Assembly: GCF_014650875.1 (NCBI RefSeq)
Contig: NZ_BMVU01000005.1
Coordinates: 186,001-250,000 of the forward strand
Direction of reading: 5' to 3'
Source of the DNA: Streptomyces minutiscleroticus
GTDB taxonomy: Bacteria > Actinomycetota > Actinomycetes > Streptomycetales > Streptomycetaceae
Length of the DNA stretch: 64,000 nt
The position numbers were made by a program, and so were the translations under genes. Below, piece after piece: positions 46,568 to 55,626 of the stretch (position 1 is the first letter of the stretch; the number at the start of each line of letters is the position of its first letter). The notes beneath the pieces are model-generated. The model had not been told where the DNA came from. It saw nothing but the letters and a program-made list of their open reading frames with translations, and did not search any database.

Positions 46568-47227
46568 TCAGCTCAGCGCCTCGGCCACTTCCCGCGCCGC
46601 GTCGACCACGCGCTGCCCCACCCGCTCCGGCACGGCGTCGGACAGCATGACCACGCCGACGCTGCCCTCCACGCCCGTCACGCCGACGAGCGGGGCCGCG
46701 GCCCCGCTCGCCCCGGCCTCCAGCTCGCCGTGGGTGAGCGTGTAACCGGGGTCGTGGGCGGACGTGGCGCGCGCGGCGCGTGCGGCCAGGATCGCCCGGC
46801 CCGCCGCGCCCCGGTCCAGCGGGTGCCGGAAGCCGGCCCGGTACGCGACGTGGTAGTCGGTCCAGGTGGGCTCGACGACGGCGACGGCGAGCGCCTCGGC
46901 GCCGTCGACGAGGGTCAGGTGCGCCGTCGCGCCTATGTCCTCGGCGAGCGAGCGCAGCGCGGGCAGCGCGGCCTCGCGTACCAGGGGGTGCACCTGGCGG
47001 CCCAGGCGCACCACGCCGAGGCCGACCCTGGCCCGTCCGCCCAGGTCCCGGCGGACGAGGGCGTGCTGCTCCAGGGTGGCGAGCAACCGGTACACGACGG
47101 TCCGGTTCACGCCGAGCCTGGCGGACAGCTCGGTGACGGTCAGGCCGTGGTCGGTGTCGGCGAGCAGTTTGAGGACACGCAGTCCCCGGTCGAGTGTCTG
47201 GGAGGTCTCCGCGGTCACGACGCCCAC
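46568..47227 (-). CDS. hpdR: IclR-family regulator (HpdR-like)
   Basis: Protein of 219 residues: N-terminal winged helix (TLDRGLRVLKLLADTDHGLTVTELSARLGVNRTVVYRLLATLEQHALVRR) and a C-terminal effector domain (LRSLAEDIGATAHLTLVDGAEALAVAVV, then HPLDRGAAGRAILA). In S. coelicolor the IclR protein downstream of the OpuC-like operon represses hppD and hpdA (HpdR, from memory); position here matches. GTG start; a second GTG lies 3 codons in. Name is by synteny and family. Confidence 0.85.
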   Translation of the reverse strand: MGVVTAETSQTLDRGLRVLKLLADTDHGLTVTELSARLGVNRTVVYRLLATLEQHALVRRDLGGRARVGLGVVRLGRQVHPLVREAALPALRSLAEDIGATAHLTLVDGAEALAVAVVEPTWTDYHVAYRAGFRHPLDRGAAGRAILAARAARATSAHDPGYTLTHGELEAGASGAAAPLVGVTGVEGSVGVVMLSDAVPERVGQRVVDAAREVAEALS

Positions 47228-47745
47228 TCCTTCGTGGTGAGGGCCGGCGGCCTTCCTTCGCGGCGGGTGGGTCGCCGGTCCCGTCGGCGACGCGCATCAG
47301 AGGCCGCCGGTGGCAAGCGTCCCGGGCACACCCCGGGCGGGCACCGGCTGCGCTCCGCGGCTGCGCTGCCACGGGGCGTGTGCGTAGCGTGACAGTAGCG
47401 AGCAGGTCCGCTCAGCGGAAGGCTCCGTCCAGAATCCGGGCAACGCCCGCCGAGGAGCGGACAGTTTGTCCGCATAAGGGGGCCGCTCGTCCCGTCACTC
47501 ACAGCGAGCCCCTATACGGAAGATCCTCTTCCGATCGGAGCAGTCCGCTCCGGACAGAAGGGGATCTTTCAGCTGAAGGAGTCCACTCCGGTCGACACGG
47601 GCAGCCCCGGGCGACATGGACCGCAGTGATCAGAACGGGCCGCTCCGGGCGATACGGGCCGCGGCGAGCGGAACGGGCCGACCGCCCGCCTCTCGCCGCC
47701 CGGCACGACGGCCCGCGCGGCGCTCCCCCGCGGGCCGGGTCCGTC
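47228..47745. other. Gap of 518 bases between the IclR gene and the helicase stop
   Basis: Promoter side of the IclR gene. The part 47460-47600 is less GC-rich and holds short repeated words (TCCGCTCCGGACAG, CCACTCCGGTCGAC) and a GGAAGATCCTCTTCC near-palindrome around 47518. No open frame in it is convincing. Confidence 0.45.
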
Positions 47746-49539
47746 TCACCGCATCCGGGTGGCCCACTCCTGCACCTTGGCGATGCGCTGCTTCAGCTGG
47801 CCCGCCGTGGCCTCCGCGCTCGGCGGGCCGCCGCACACGCGGCGCAGCTCGGTGTGGATCACGCCGTGCGGCTTGCCGCTCTGGTGGACGTACGCGCCGA
47901 CCAGGTTGTTGAGCTGCCGGCGCAGCTCCATCATCTCCTTGTGGGAGACCACCGGGCGCCGCTCGGCGGGCAGTTCGAGGAGGTCGGCCTCCTCGTCGGG
48001 CTTCCTGCGGCTGTGCGCGATCTGCCGCGCCTGCCGCTTCTGGAGCAGCAGCTGGACCTGCTCGGGTTCGAGGAGCCCGGGGATGCCCAGGTAGTCCTGC
48101 TCCTCCTCGCTGCCCGGGTGCGCCTGCATGCCGAACTCGGCGCCGTCGTAGAGGACCCGGTCGAAGACGGCGTCGGACTCCAGCGCCTCGAAGGGGAGCA
48201 TGTCCTGCTCGCCGGTGTCCTCGTCCTGCTCCTTGTTCGCCTCCTCCATCTCCTTCTCGGACTCGGCGTACGGGTCCTCCTCGCCCTCCTTCTTCGGCCG
48301 GTCGAGGACGTGGTCGCGCTCGACCTCCATCTCGTTGGCGAAGGTGAGCAGGTCGGGCACGGTCGGCAGGAACACGGAGGCGGTCTCGCCGCGCCGCCGC
48401 GACCGCACGAAGCGGCCGACGGCCTGCGCGAAGAACAGCGGCGTGGAGATGGTGGTGGCGTACACCCCGACCGCGAGCCGGGGCACGTCGACGCCCTCGG
48501 ACACCATGCGGACGGCGACCATCCACCGGTCGTCGTTGTTGCTGAACTCGTCGATCCGGTCGGAGGCGCCCGCGTCGTCGGAGAGGACGAGCGTCGCCTT
48601 CGTCCCCGTGATCTCACGGATCAGCTTGGCGTACGCGCGGGCCGAGTCCTGGTCGGAGGCGATGACCAGGGCGCCCGCGTCCGGGATGGCCTTCCTGACC
48701 TCGGTGAGGCGCTGGTCGGCGGCGCGCAGCACGCTGGACATCCACTCGCCGCGCGGGTCGAGCGCGGTGCGCCAGGCCTGGCTGATCGCGTCCTTGGTCA
48801 TGGGCTCGCCGAGGCGCGCGGCGATCTCGTCGCCCGCCTTCGTGCGCCAGCGCATGTTGCCGCTGTAGGAGAGGAAGATCACCGGGCGGACGACGCCGTC
48901 GCCGAGTGCGCTGCCGTAGCCGTAGGTGTAGTCGGCGGCCGAGCGCCGGATCCCGTCGTCGCCCTCCTCGTACGTGACGAAGGGGATGGGGTTGGTGTCG
49001 GAGCGGAAGGGCGTGCCGGTGAGCGCGAGGCGGCGGGTGGCCGGTTCGAACGCCTCCAGGCACGCCTCGCCCCACGACTTGCTGTCACCGGCGTGGTGGA
49101 TCTCGTCGAGGATCACGAGGGTCTTGCGCTGCTCGACGCGGTTGCGGTGCAGCATCGGCCGCACGCCGACGCCGGCGTACGTCACGGCGACGCCCTGGTA
49201 CTCCCGGCCGAGCGGGCCGGCGCTGTACTCCGGGTCCAGCTTGATCCCTATGCGCGCGGCGGCCTCGGCCCACTGCTTCTTCAGGTGCTCGGTCGGTGCG
49301 ACCACGGTCACCTGCTGCACGACGTGGTGGTGCAGCAGCCACGAGGCGAGCGTCAGGGCGAAGGTCGTCTTGCCGGCGCCGGGGGTGGCGACGGCGAGGA
49401 AGTCGCGCGGCTGCTCCTGGATGTACTTCTCCATCGCTCCCTGCTGCCAGGCGCGCAGCTTGCTGGCGGTGCCCCAGGGGGCACGGCCGGGGAAGGCGGG
49501 AGACAGGTGGTGCGAGGAGGTGGCGGCGGTGGTAGTCAC
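47746..49539 (-). CDS. DEAD/DEAH superfamily 2 helicase
   Basis: Protein of 597 residues. RecA-like domain 1 holds Walker A ATPGAGKTTFALTLA, motif Ia VTVVAPTEHLKKQW, motif II DEIHHAG and motif III LTGTPFRSD. Domain 2 holds ALVIASDQDSARAYA, VRMVSEGVDVPRLAVGVYATT and QAVGRFVRSRR (motif VI). An acidic Glu-rich insertion and a basic helical C-terminus follow. Pattern is close to XPB/RadD-type repair helicases of actinobacteria. GTG start. No nuclease partner lies next to it, so it is probably not part of a restriction system. Confidence 0.9.
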   Translation of the reverse strand: MTTTAATSSHHLSPAFPGRAPWGTASKLRAWQQGAMEKYIQEQPRDFLAVATPGAGKTTFALTLASWLLHHHVVQQVTVVAPTEHLKKQWAEAAARIGIKLDPEYSAGPLGREYQGVAVTYAGVGVRPMLHRNRVEQRKTLVILDEIHHAGDSKSWGEACLEAFEPATRRLALTGTPFRSDTNPIPFVTYEEGDDGIRRSAADYTYGYGSALGDGVVRPVIFLSYSGNMRWRTKAGDEIAARLGEPMTKDAISQAWRTALDPRGEWMSSVLRAADQRLTEVRKAIPDAGALVIASDQDSARAYAKLIREITGTKATLVLSDDAGASDRIDEFSNNDDRWMVAVRMVSEGVDVPRLAVGVYATTISTPLFFAQAVGRFVRSRRRGETASVFLPTVPDLLTFANEMEVERDHVLDRPKKEGEEDPYAESEKEMEEANKEQDEDTGEQDMLPFEALESDAVFDRVLYDGAEFGMQAHPGSEEEQDYLGIPGLLEPEQVQLLLQKRQARQIAHSRRKPDEEADLLELPAERRPVVSHKEMMELRRQLNNLVGAYVHQSGKPHGVIHTELRRVCGGPPSAEATAGQLKQRIAKVQEWATRMR

Positions 49540-49977
49540 GGTCTCCGATTCGGGGGCCCTCGGTTACGTACGACAACCGGGCCACCCTACCGGTGGCCCG
49601 CCCCCGTCAACGCGCGGACGACCCGGCGCCGGACGCGGATGCGAGTCAGCTCACAGACGAGCCGGCGGGCGGGGCCGCGACCGGGTCCGGGCGGCCGGTC
49701 CGGGCGGCCGGTACGCGCCGCGTACCTCCCGCGTGCCTCCACGTGTCGACGTGTGTCGCCGCGGTCACCCGGCGTCCTCGCGGCCGCCGGACGCCCCAGT
49801 CGGCCGCCCCGCCATCCCACGACCCGCCCGGTCCGTACCGCCGCCGGGCGCCCCTGGCGTCGCCGCACAGTCCGTGCCGCCGCCGGGCGCCCTTGGGCTC
49901 GCCGCACAGTCCGTGCCGCCGCCGCGCGGCCCGTACCGCCGTCGGGTGCCGCCGCCGTCACCGCCCGGTCCGTGCCG
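49540..49977. repeat. Gap with 39-bp tandem repeats
   Basis: Between the helicase start and the MFS stop (438 bases). Starting at 49831 and 49870 two near-identical 39-base units (GTCCGTGCCGCCGCCGGGCG then CCCTTGGGCTCGCCGCACA) are followed by a third, more diverged copy from 49909. No gene supported. Confidence 0.7.
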
Positions 49978-51750
49978 TCACCGCGCGGGCCCGGTGGACC
50001 GCAGCCGCGTCGCCACCCAGGCGCCCGCCAGGGCGACCGCCGCCATCGGCAGGAAGACGGCGGCGAAGGCGGCCGGGTGCGAGCCGGTCGTCCCGGCGGC
50101 CGCGGCGGCCGTGTCGTGGGCGGCGGCCACCGCGCCGCCGCCCAGGGCGGCGAAGGCAGCGCCGCCCGCCGCGAGGAGCAGGACGTTGGAGAGCCCGTCG
50201 GAGATCTGCAGGGCGGCGGAGTTGGCGCCCGCCTCCTCGGGTGCCGAGAGCTTCAGCAGCAGCACGCTGGTGGAGGAGATCACCAGGCCCATGCCGAAGC
50301 AGCCGAAGCCCCACGCGACGGCGACGGTGCCCACCGGCACGGCCTCGACCAGCACGCTCGGCGCGGTCGCCACGGCCGCCGCGACCAGCACCATCCCGAC
50401 CACCATCAGCCGCTCCCGGTACGGCTCCGTGCGCGGCCTGGACTGCACGTACGAGCCCAGCGCCCATGTCAGGCCGCCCAGCGCCAGCGACAGGCCGGCC
50501 AGCATCGGGGACAGCCCGCGCTGGGTGACCAGCATCAGCGGCACGAACGACTCGGCGGCGATGAACGACCCCGCCGCCACGCCGCGCAGCAGCACCACGG
50601 ACGGCAGCCCGCGGGCCGCCCGCCAGGTGCCGCGCGGCAGCAGTCCCCGCACGGCCGGCACGAGCAGCGCGGCGCCGAGGACGGCGGGCAGGAGCGAGAG
50701 CCACCGCAGGTCCTGGGCGGCGTACTGCAGCAGGCCCGCCCCGAGGGAGACCGCGAACGCCAGGCGGATGCGGCGCCGGTCGAAGGGCTGCCGGGCCGGC
50801 CTGCCGGCCTTTCCGGCGACCGGCGCGCCCGCGGCCTCGGCGGCGCACGCCGCCTCCGTCGCCCGCACGGCCTTCGCCTCGTCGGAGGGCGCGGAAGCGG
50901 GAGCGGGAGGAGCGAGGGCGGCTTCGGGCGTATCGGACGTATCGGACGCGCCGGTGGCGGTGGCCGGAGCGGGAGCGGCCTCGGACGCACCTGTGGTGGT
51001 GGCCGGGTCGGCCGCAGTGGGGGCTGAGGCGGCGGGGGCGGGGGCCGCGTCGGACTCGGCCGCTCCGGCCGTCTTCGCCGGGCCCGCGGCCCGCCGCCGG
51101 ATCTGCGGGAGCGCGAGGGCGAGCGGGAGGACGACCAGGACCGGGATGCCGACGAAGACCCAGCGCCAGCCGAGGTGCTCGGTCACCGCGCCCGAGGCCA
51201 GCGGGCCGACCACGGACGGGATCACCCAGCTCGCCGCGAACGCCGCCATGATCGCCGGACGCAGCCGCTCGGGGTAGGCCCGGCCCACGACGACGTACAG
51301 GGCGACGATCACCAGTCCGCCGCCGAGCCCCTGCACCGCCCGCCCGGCGATGAACGGCCACATCGAACCCGCCGTGCCGCACAGCAGCAGCCCCGCCGCG
51401 AACGCGGCGATCCCGGTGGTGAGCGCGGCGAGCGGCCCGTCCCGGTCGGACCACTGGCCGGCGAAGACCATCCCGAACAGGCTCGTCGTGAAGTACCCCG
51501 AGAACGCGAAGGCGTAGAGCGGGACGCCGTCCAGCTCCCGCGCCGCGACCGGCATCGCCGTGCCGACCGCCGTGGCCTCGAAGGCGATCAGCAGGACGAC
51601 CGAGACGATGCCGATGCTGAGCGCACGGTAGGGGCGGCTCAGCACCGTGTCCTCGGCACCCCCGGCGTTCCCGGCGCCCCCGGTGGGGGGCGCGTTCGGT
51701 ACGGCCGGGGCGGGGGCGACGTCGATGTCGCGTGGTTCCAGGGCGCTCAT
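49978..51750 (-). CDS. MFS drug-exporter-type transporter with a long central insertion
   Basis: Protein of 590 residues, fourteen-helix DHA2-like by motif order. The N-terminal domain begins VVLLIAFEATAVGTAMPVAARELDG with the ATAVGTAMP helix 1 motif, and GRAVQGLGGGLVIVALYVVVG in helix 4. Between the two halves is an Ala/Pro/Glu-rich disordered insertion of about 110 residues (roughly 215-325). The second half ends in ATRLRSTG. The ATG at 51750 is preferred; an ATG ten codons earlier is possible. Efflux of an unknown compound is likely. Confidence 0.87.
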   Translation of the reverse strand: MSALEPRDIDVAPAPAVPNAPPTGGAGNAGGAEDTVLSRPYRALSIGIVSVVLLIAFEATAVGTAMPVAARELDGVPLYAFAFSGYFTTSLFGMVFAGQWSDRDGPLAALTTGIAAFAAGLLLCGTAGSMWPFIAGRAVQGLGGGLVIVALYVVVGRAYPERLRPAIMAAFAASWVIPSVVGPLASGAVTEHLGWRWVFVGIPVLVVLPLALALPQIRRRAAGPAKTAGAAESDAAPAPAASAPTAADPATTTGASEAAPAPATATGASDTSDTPEAALAPPAPASAPSDEAKAVRATEAACAAEAAGAPVAGKAGRPARQPFDRRRIRLAFAVSLGAGLLQYAAQDLRWLSLLPAVLGAALLVPAVRGLLPRGTWRAARGLPSVVLLRGVAAGSFIAAESFVPLMLVTQRGLSPMLAGLSLALGGLTWALGSYVQSRPRTEPYRERLMVVGMVLVAAAVATAPSVLVEAVPVGTVAVAWGFGCFGMGLVISSTSVLLLKLSAPEEAGANSAALQISDGLSNVLLLAAGGAAFAALGGGAVAAAHDTAAAAAGTTGSHPAAFAAVFLPMAAVALAGAWVATRLRSTGPAR

Positions 51751-51877
51751 GCCGCCAGGGTAAGTGGCATGAGCCGTCATGACCCCTGTCGGGAGTCGGG
51801 CTCCCGCCGGGACCTTGGTCGTAGGACCGCGCCGCGCCCCGTCCCGCTCCGCCCTCCCCGCTCCTGCCTCCCGCCGC

Positions 51878-52792
51878 CTACTCCGGCGGTGTGGGCGTGT
51901 CGGTCGTGCGGTACATCGCCTGCACGTCCAGCTCCAGCTGGACGGTGGGGCCGACGACGGCGATGCCGCGGGCCAGCATCGAACGCCAGTTGAGCGTGTA
52001 GTCCTCGCGGTGCAGCTCCGCCTTGGCGAGCGCCGCGCAGCGCAGCTCCTGCTCGTAGCCGCCGTTCACGGTGCCGAGGTAGGTCGTGTCCAGGCCGACC
52101 GAGCGGCTGATGCCGTGCATGCTGAGCGTGCCCTGCAGCGTCCACTTGGAGCCGCCGCGGTAGAGGAAGCGGTTGCTCGTGAAGTCGATGTACGGGTACC
52201 GCTCGACGTCGAGGAAGTCGGCGGACCGCAGGTGGTTGTCGCGGGTGTTGTTGCCCGTGTCGATGCTGGCCGCCTCGATGCGCACCGAGACCCGGGAGTC
52301 GGCCATGTTCTGCGCGACCTGGACGCCGCCCTCGAAGCGGGTGAAGCGGCCGTGGACATGGGCCATGCCGACGTGCTTGGCGATGAAGCGGATCGCGGTA
52401 TGCGGCGGGTCGAACAGCCAGGTGCCGGGCGGCGGGAGTTCGAGCTGGCGGGCCGTTTCGAGACCGACGCGCAGCGTGGGGAGGGAGACGCCGTCGGTTA
52501 TCTCGACGGCCTCGCGGGCGGGCGCCAGTCCCTCGGCCGCGATCATCATGCTGTAACTGCCCGCCGGCAGCGTCGCCATGAAGAAGCCGTAGGGGTCGGT
52601 GGTGCCGCGGGCCACGACGCGGTGGGTGTCCAGTGCGGTCACCGTGACGTCGGCGCCGCCCATGGGCTGCCCCATGGGGTCCACGACCTCGCAGCCGAGC
52701 GCGCCCGCGCCGGACGGCAGGGGGACCGTGAGGCCCGCCGCGGCACCGTGGGCGCCCCTGGAACGCCGGCGTCGGAGCAGTCCGAGAGCCAT
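51878..52792 (-). CDS. YceI-family protein fused to a prealbumin-like domain
   Basis: Protein of 304 residues. The first 30 residues are basic. Residues 35-105 form a carboxypeptidase-regulatory/transthyretin-like beta domain (GCEVVDPMGQPMGGADVTVTALD, YGFFMATLPAGSYSMMIAAEG). From about 120 a YceI lipocalin-like barrel follows (GTWLFDPPHTAIRFIAKHVGMAHVHGRFTRFEGGVQVA, SADFLDVERYPYIDFTSN). YceI proteins bind isoprenoid-type lipids. The second ATG (MALGLL) is chosen because AAAGG lies 8 bases upstream. No clear signal peptide, so probably cytoplasmic. Confidence 0.88.
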   Translation of the reverse strand: MALGLLRRRRSRGAHGAAAGLTVPLPSGAGALGCEVVDPMGQPMGGADVTVTALDTHRVVARGTTDPYGFFMATLPAGSYSMMIAAEGLAPAREAVEITDGVSLPTLRVGLETARQLELPPPGTWLFDPPHTAIRFIAKHVGMAHVHGRFTRFEGGVQVAQNMADSRVSVRIEAASIDTGNNTRDNHLRSADFLDVERYPYIDFTSNRFLYRGGSKWTLQGTLSMHGISRSVGLDTTYLGTVNGGYEQELRCAALAKAELHREDYTLNWRSMLARGIAVVGPTVQLELDVQAMYRTTDTPTPPE

Positions 52793-53170
52793 GCTGTTCA
52801 CCTTTCTCCACCTTTGTCGGAGTCGCCTGCGGGCCCGCGCGACCGACTGCGTTCACGGTCGCCAAGAGCACCCGGGAACAGGGCGCGGGCACGAAGGGAG
52901 GCGGCTCGTTCACGATCATAAAGCAGCCGGTTCGAGGGGGACTTCGCGTTATGGGAATCCCTGATCCGGCAGCATTCAGGACAGTAAGCCATTGCGCATC
53001 GCGGCGCGCGGCGGGCTCCTGTCCATGCCGCTGATTCCGGAAATTTGCACCGACGCTGTGGCGAAGACCACGTCGCGCTCCGCGGGTACCGCGCCCCGTG
53101 CGCGTACATTCCGGGGCAAACGACGGCGGGGCGGCATCCCGTGGATGCCCCCCCGCCGTCCGCCTTCCCG
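52793..53170. other. Gap before the tRNA-Cys att site, with the original tRNA terminator
   Basis: 378 bases without a gene. The last part holds a near-perfect 18-pair stem (53122-53139 with 53143-53160, one mismatch), which fits the transcription terminator that would have followed tRNA-Cys before the island inserted. Confidence 0.6.
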
Positions 53171-53219
53171 GGCGGTGGAGACCGTGGCGGGATTCGAACC
53201 CGCGTAACTCGCTTTGCAG
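53171..53219 (-). repeat. Left att site: duplicated 3' part of tRNA-Cys
   Basis: 49 bases identical to 57397-57445, comprising the tRNA-Cys 3' half from the anticodon to the CCA end plus 5 bases beyond. From base 53220 the sequence diverges abruptly, so this is a tRNA fragment and not a gene. Together with the intact gene it brackets the island at 53.2-57.4 kb. Confidence 0.92.
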
Positions 53220-53420
53220 GTTTGTCCGCGCTGCTCAGAGCATGATCCCGGTACGTTCACCGGAGTTCAGTCACGTTCGTGTGCACTGATCATGGAGCCA
53301 CGTGAACGGCTCCGGACGGTCGTGCACGGGCACGAACGAGACGGGAACTGAGACGGACGCGGCAGCGCCTTGCGGCTGCTCCCACCCCGTGTGGACTGCC
53401 TGTTCGCCCGTCGGTACGTC

Positions 53421-53594
53421 CTACCAACGCATGAAGGAACGCAGCAGCAGTCGAAGAGTCTCGCGGGCGTGCTTCGCTCTCTCCCTGTCCGGGTGCAGTA
53501 CCCCAAGAACAGTGCAGAAGGTAATCAGCGTAAGGAACACGAGGACGACAGCGCCGAAGCTACTCAACCAGTACGACACGACAGAGCTCCTCAT
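53421..53594 (-). CDS. Small single-helix membrane protein in the island
   Basis: Open frame of 57 codons, too short for usual gene finding. The product has a membrane helix (FGAVVLVFLTLITFCTVLGVL) followed by HPDRERAKHARETLRLLLRSF, a basic amphipathic cytoplasmic tail. Similar small TM plus HPD-type tails are frequent in Streptomyces mobile elements (memory). No strong ribosome-binding site is visible, so it may be a relic or have a later start. Lies just inside the left att site. Confidence 0.55.
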   Translation of the reverse strand: MRSSVVSYWLSSFGAVVLVFLTLITFCTVLGVLHPDRERAKHARETLRLLLRSFMRW

Positions 53595-53777
53595 GGAGAA
53601 GATGTCCCGCCACCTACGGCTCGCCCGCCGATCCGGCTTCGTAGTGCTGGGAGGTTACGGCTTCAGCAACCTGGGTTCCTGATCATGCTGGGGCTCGGAC
53701 GCGACCCCGTAGTGCGCAGTCGTGACTTTGATACCCCAGCCCGAGATCAGTACCCCTATATAGAGGAACGATGGGAG

Positions 53778-54545
53778 TCAGGCGGGGTCGTGCTGCCCGA
53801 TCGGCCGGCGCCACCACTCCGTGGACTTGAAGCAACCCATGAGCCAGTACGCTTCCGCGTCGTCGAGGATGATGTGGCCGATCGACGGAATCGGCTCGAA
53901 ACGGAGCATCCGTTCCTGGATGGGTATGGGCTCCCAGTCCAGATCGTGGTGGAGCAGGATCGCGTACGGCTCCCCGCGACGCTGCCAAAAGACCATCGGT
54001 TCGGCCACCTCGTTCTCGAAGGACCTGACGATGTCACCCGGGGCGAACTCAACGTCCGCCATGTCCGCCCACCTGCCAACCCCCTCACGCTCCCAGGCTA
54101 GGTAGTGCCGCATACCCTGCACGAACGTGCCGAGGCTTACGTCATCCAGCACTGACTCCCTGGTGATGACGATGGACTTCAACGTCTTGCGCAGGGTTCT
54201 CGCACGGCGGAGCTGGCGAGTCGCATTGGCCCAGAGGAGGCCACCCCGCTCGGGGTCGTGAACCACACAGAGAACGGGAAGGCTGCCATCTCGCCAGTTG
54301 TCCCCATGGTCGCCGACTGGAACGCGGTGTCCGCGCCTAGTCCGGGTCGATACCCCACCCTTCACTTGTATGGCCACAGAGTCCTCCGTCCGTCGCCCGT
54401 CCTGAACGAAGGTGACGTGTAGGTCCTCGCCGTGGTCGTTGCCACCGTCGATCTCCTGCACGATGTGGCCGTGCCGCTCCAGCAGCGCACGCACCTCATT
54501 CACCGCCATGCGCCCAATACGCCGACTCTCAGGCACCTTCGGCAT
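53778..54545 (-). CDS. DUF4365-like PD-(D/E)XK nuclease-fold protein
   Basis: Protein of 255 residues. The N-terminal 100 residues carry a restriction-endonuclease-like core: Glu17 in the first helix, Asp41 in HGEDLHV after a strand, and Q60-V-K62 in VAIQVKGG, as in DUF4365 proteins found in defence loci. A further domain of unknown kind follows (QLRRARTLRKTLKSIV) with a Trp-rich C-terminus. It is divergent from the nuclease gene at 54771 with 225 bases between them. Function not known; DNA cleavage in defence is an inference. Confidence 0.75.
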   Translation of the reverse strand: MPKVPESRRIGRMAVNEVRALLERHGHIVQEIDGGNDHGEDLHVTFVQDGRRTEDSVAIQVKGGVSTRTRRGHRVPVGDHGDNWRDGSLPVLCVVHDPERGGLLWANATRQLRRARTLRKTLKSIVITRESVLDDVSLGTFVQGMRHYLAWEREGVGRWADMADVEFAPGDIVRSFENEVAEPMVFWQRRGEPYAILLHHDLDWEPIPIQERMLRFEPIPSIGHIILDDAEAYWLMGCFKSTEWWRRPIGQHDPA

Positions 54546-54770
54546 CCAGCCCCTCCCCCACCATGTGCGGAGATCAGGCTATCGCCGACCGCTGACACGC
54601 AGCCTGCCCCGGAGACTGGGGCAGCGGTTGCCCCGAGACAGAAACCGAGACGGACTGACGGGCCCCGACGCTGTCCCGCTGCCTACCGAGGGGCCACGTA
54701 TGACGAACTGGGGCGGCCAACATCGTTCACGTCTGGTGCAGTTGTCTGCTGATGATGTCAAAATGCCTAC

Positions 54771-55586
54771 ATGGGGGGATCACACCGCTCGCCAGACGAG
54801 CCAGAAGTCACGTCTTCCAAGGATGAACTCACGGACGACGGAGCGATCGGCGCTGCAGCAATCTTGCTGGCGCAGCGTGGCCAGACCACCGCAGCTTCAC
54901 TCATGCTCGATGTGACGGCATTCGTCTTTCAAAGACGTATGCATCACGAAGAGAGCATGGACTTTACTTCCGAGCTCGAATACGAGGACGTAATCCTTGA
55001 GGTCGAGCCTTACCTAGCCAGCCGCTTCGATCAGTCAATGGTCAACCAGATCAGCTCCGCCCTTGACGCCGTTGGGTACAAATGGAAGCGATACTTTGGC
55101 GAAGTTACGGTTCGCGAGGTCATACCTGAAGTTGGTCCAGATTGGAGGAACAGGCTCGCTCGTGAACTGGAAGGCAAAGGCGTAAGCAATCAGGGCCGAA
55201 AGGTTCGCTACACGCCAACACATCCCCGAGTTGATGACTTGCATCTCACGAATGAGTGGGAGCATAGGGTCTATCAAGTCCTTAGGGAGCGGCAGGCAAG
55301 TTTCCCAGACAATGAGACTATCGGCATCATCCCTCTTGCGGGAATGCGAGTTCTGGAGCATACATTCGAGCCGGATTTAATAGTTACATATCGTGGCCGC
55401 GTTGGAGTTATCGAGGTCGACGGACCGCATCACAAGGGCCGAAGGTCCGACGACGCCGGACGCGAGCGACTTTTAAGAAATGCGGGTATCAGACACATCG
55501 ACCGCATCGACGTCGTTGATTCTACTCAAAGATCCGAAGTGGAAAAATTTGTAACTGATTTCTTGAAGCACCTGGGCGCCCATTAG
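54771..55586 (+). CDS. DUF559/Vsr-like nuclease-domain protein with TTA codons
   Basis: Protein of 271 residues. Residues 1-150 are helical and unrecognised. From about 155 a PD-(D/E)XK domain of the DUF559/Vsr type follows: Glu164 in NEWEHRV, Asp202 in TFEPDLIV and E215-V-D217 in GVIEVDGPHHK. Leu203 and Leu235 are encoded by TTA, a codon read only by the bldA tRNA in Streptomyces, which suggests expression is tied to development. The start is not supported by a clear ribosome-binding site; transcription may be leaderless. Codon usage is less GC-biased than the chromosome. Confidence 0.75.
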   Translation: MGGSHRSPDEPEVTSSKDELTDDGAIGAAAILLAQRGQTTAASLMLDVTAFVFQRRMHHEESMDFTSELEYEDVILEVEPYLASRFDQSMVNQISSALDAVGYKWKRYFGEVTVREVIPEVGPDWRNRLARELEGKGVSNQGRKVRYTPTHPRVDDLHLTNEWEHRVYQVLRERQASFPDNETIGIIPLAGMRVLEHTFEPDLIVTYRGRVGVIEVDGPHHKGRRSDDAGRERLLRNAGIRHIDRIDVVDSTQRSEVEKFVTDFLKHLGAH

Positions 55587-55626
55587 GGCCGAGCGAGCCG
55601 CAGCATGACTAGCTTGAGGGGGCAGA

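Noticed and set aside
47746..49539. Restriction or defence helicase
   Set aside because: No methylase, nuclease or other defence gene adjoins it; it looks like a conserved chromosomal helicase.
53302..53682. A 126-codon plus-strand frame at the island's left end
   Set aside because: No ribosome-binding site, no family, and it is antisense to the better small membrane protein frame.
53220..53777. Full integrase or excisionase at the left end of the island
   Set aside because: Apart from the 57-codon membrane frame, no frame shows recombinase or helix-turn-helix motifs; only the C-terminal remnant at 56393 is recognisable.
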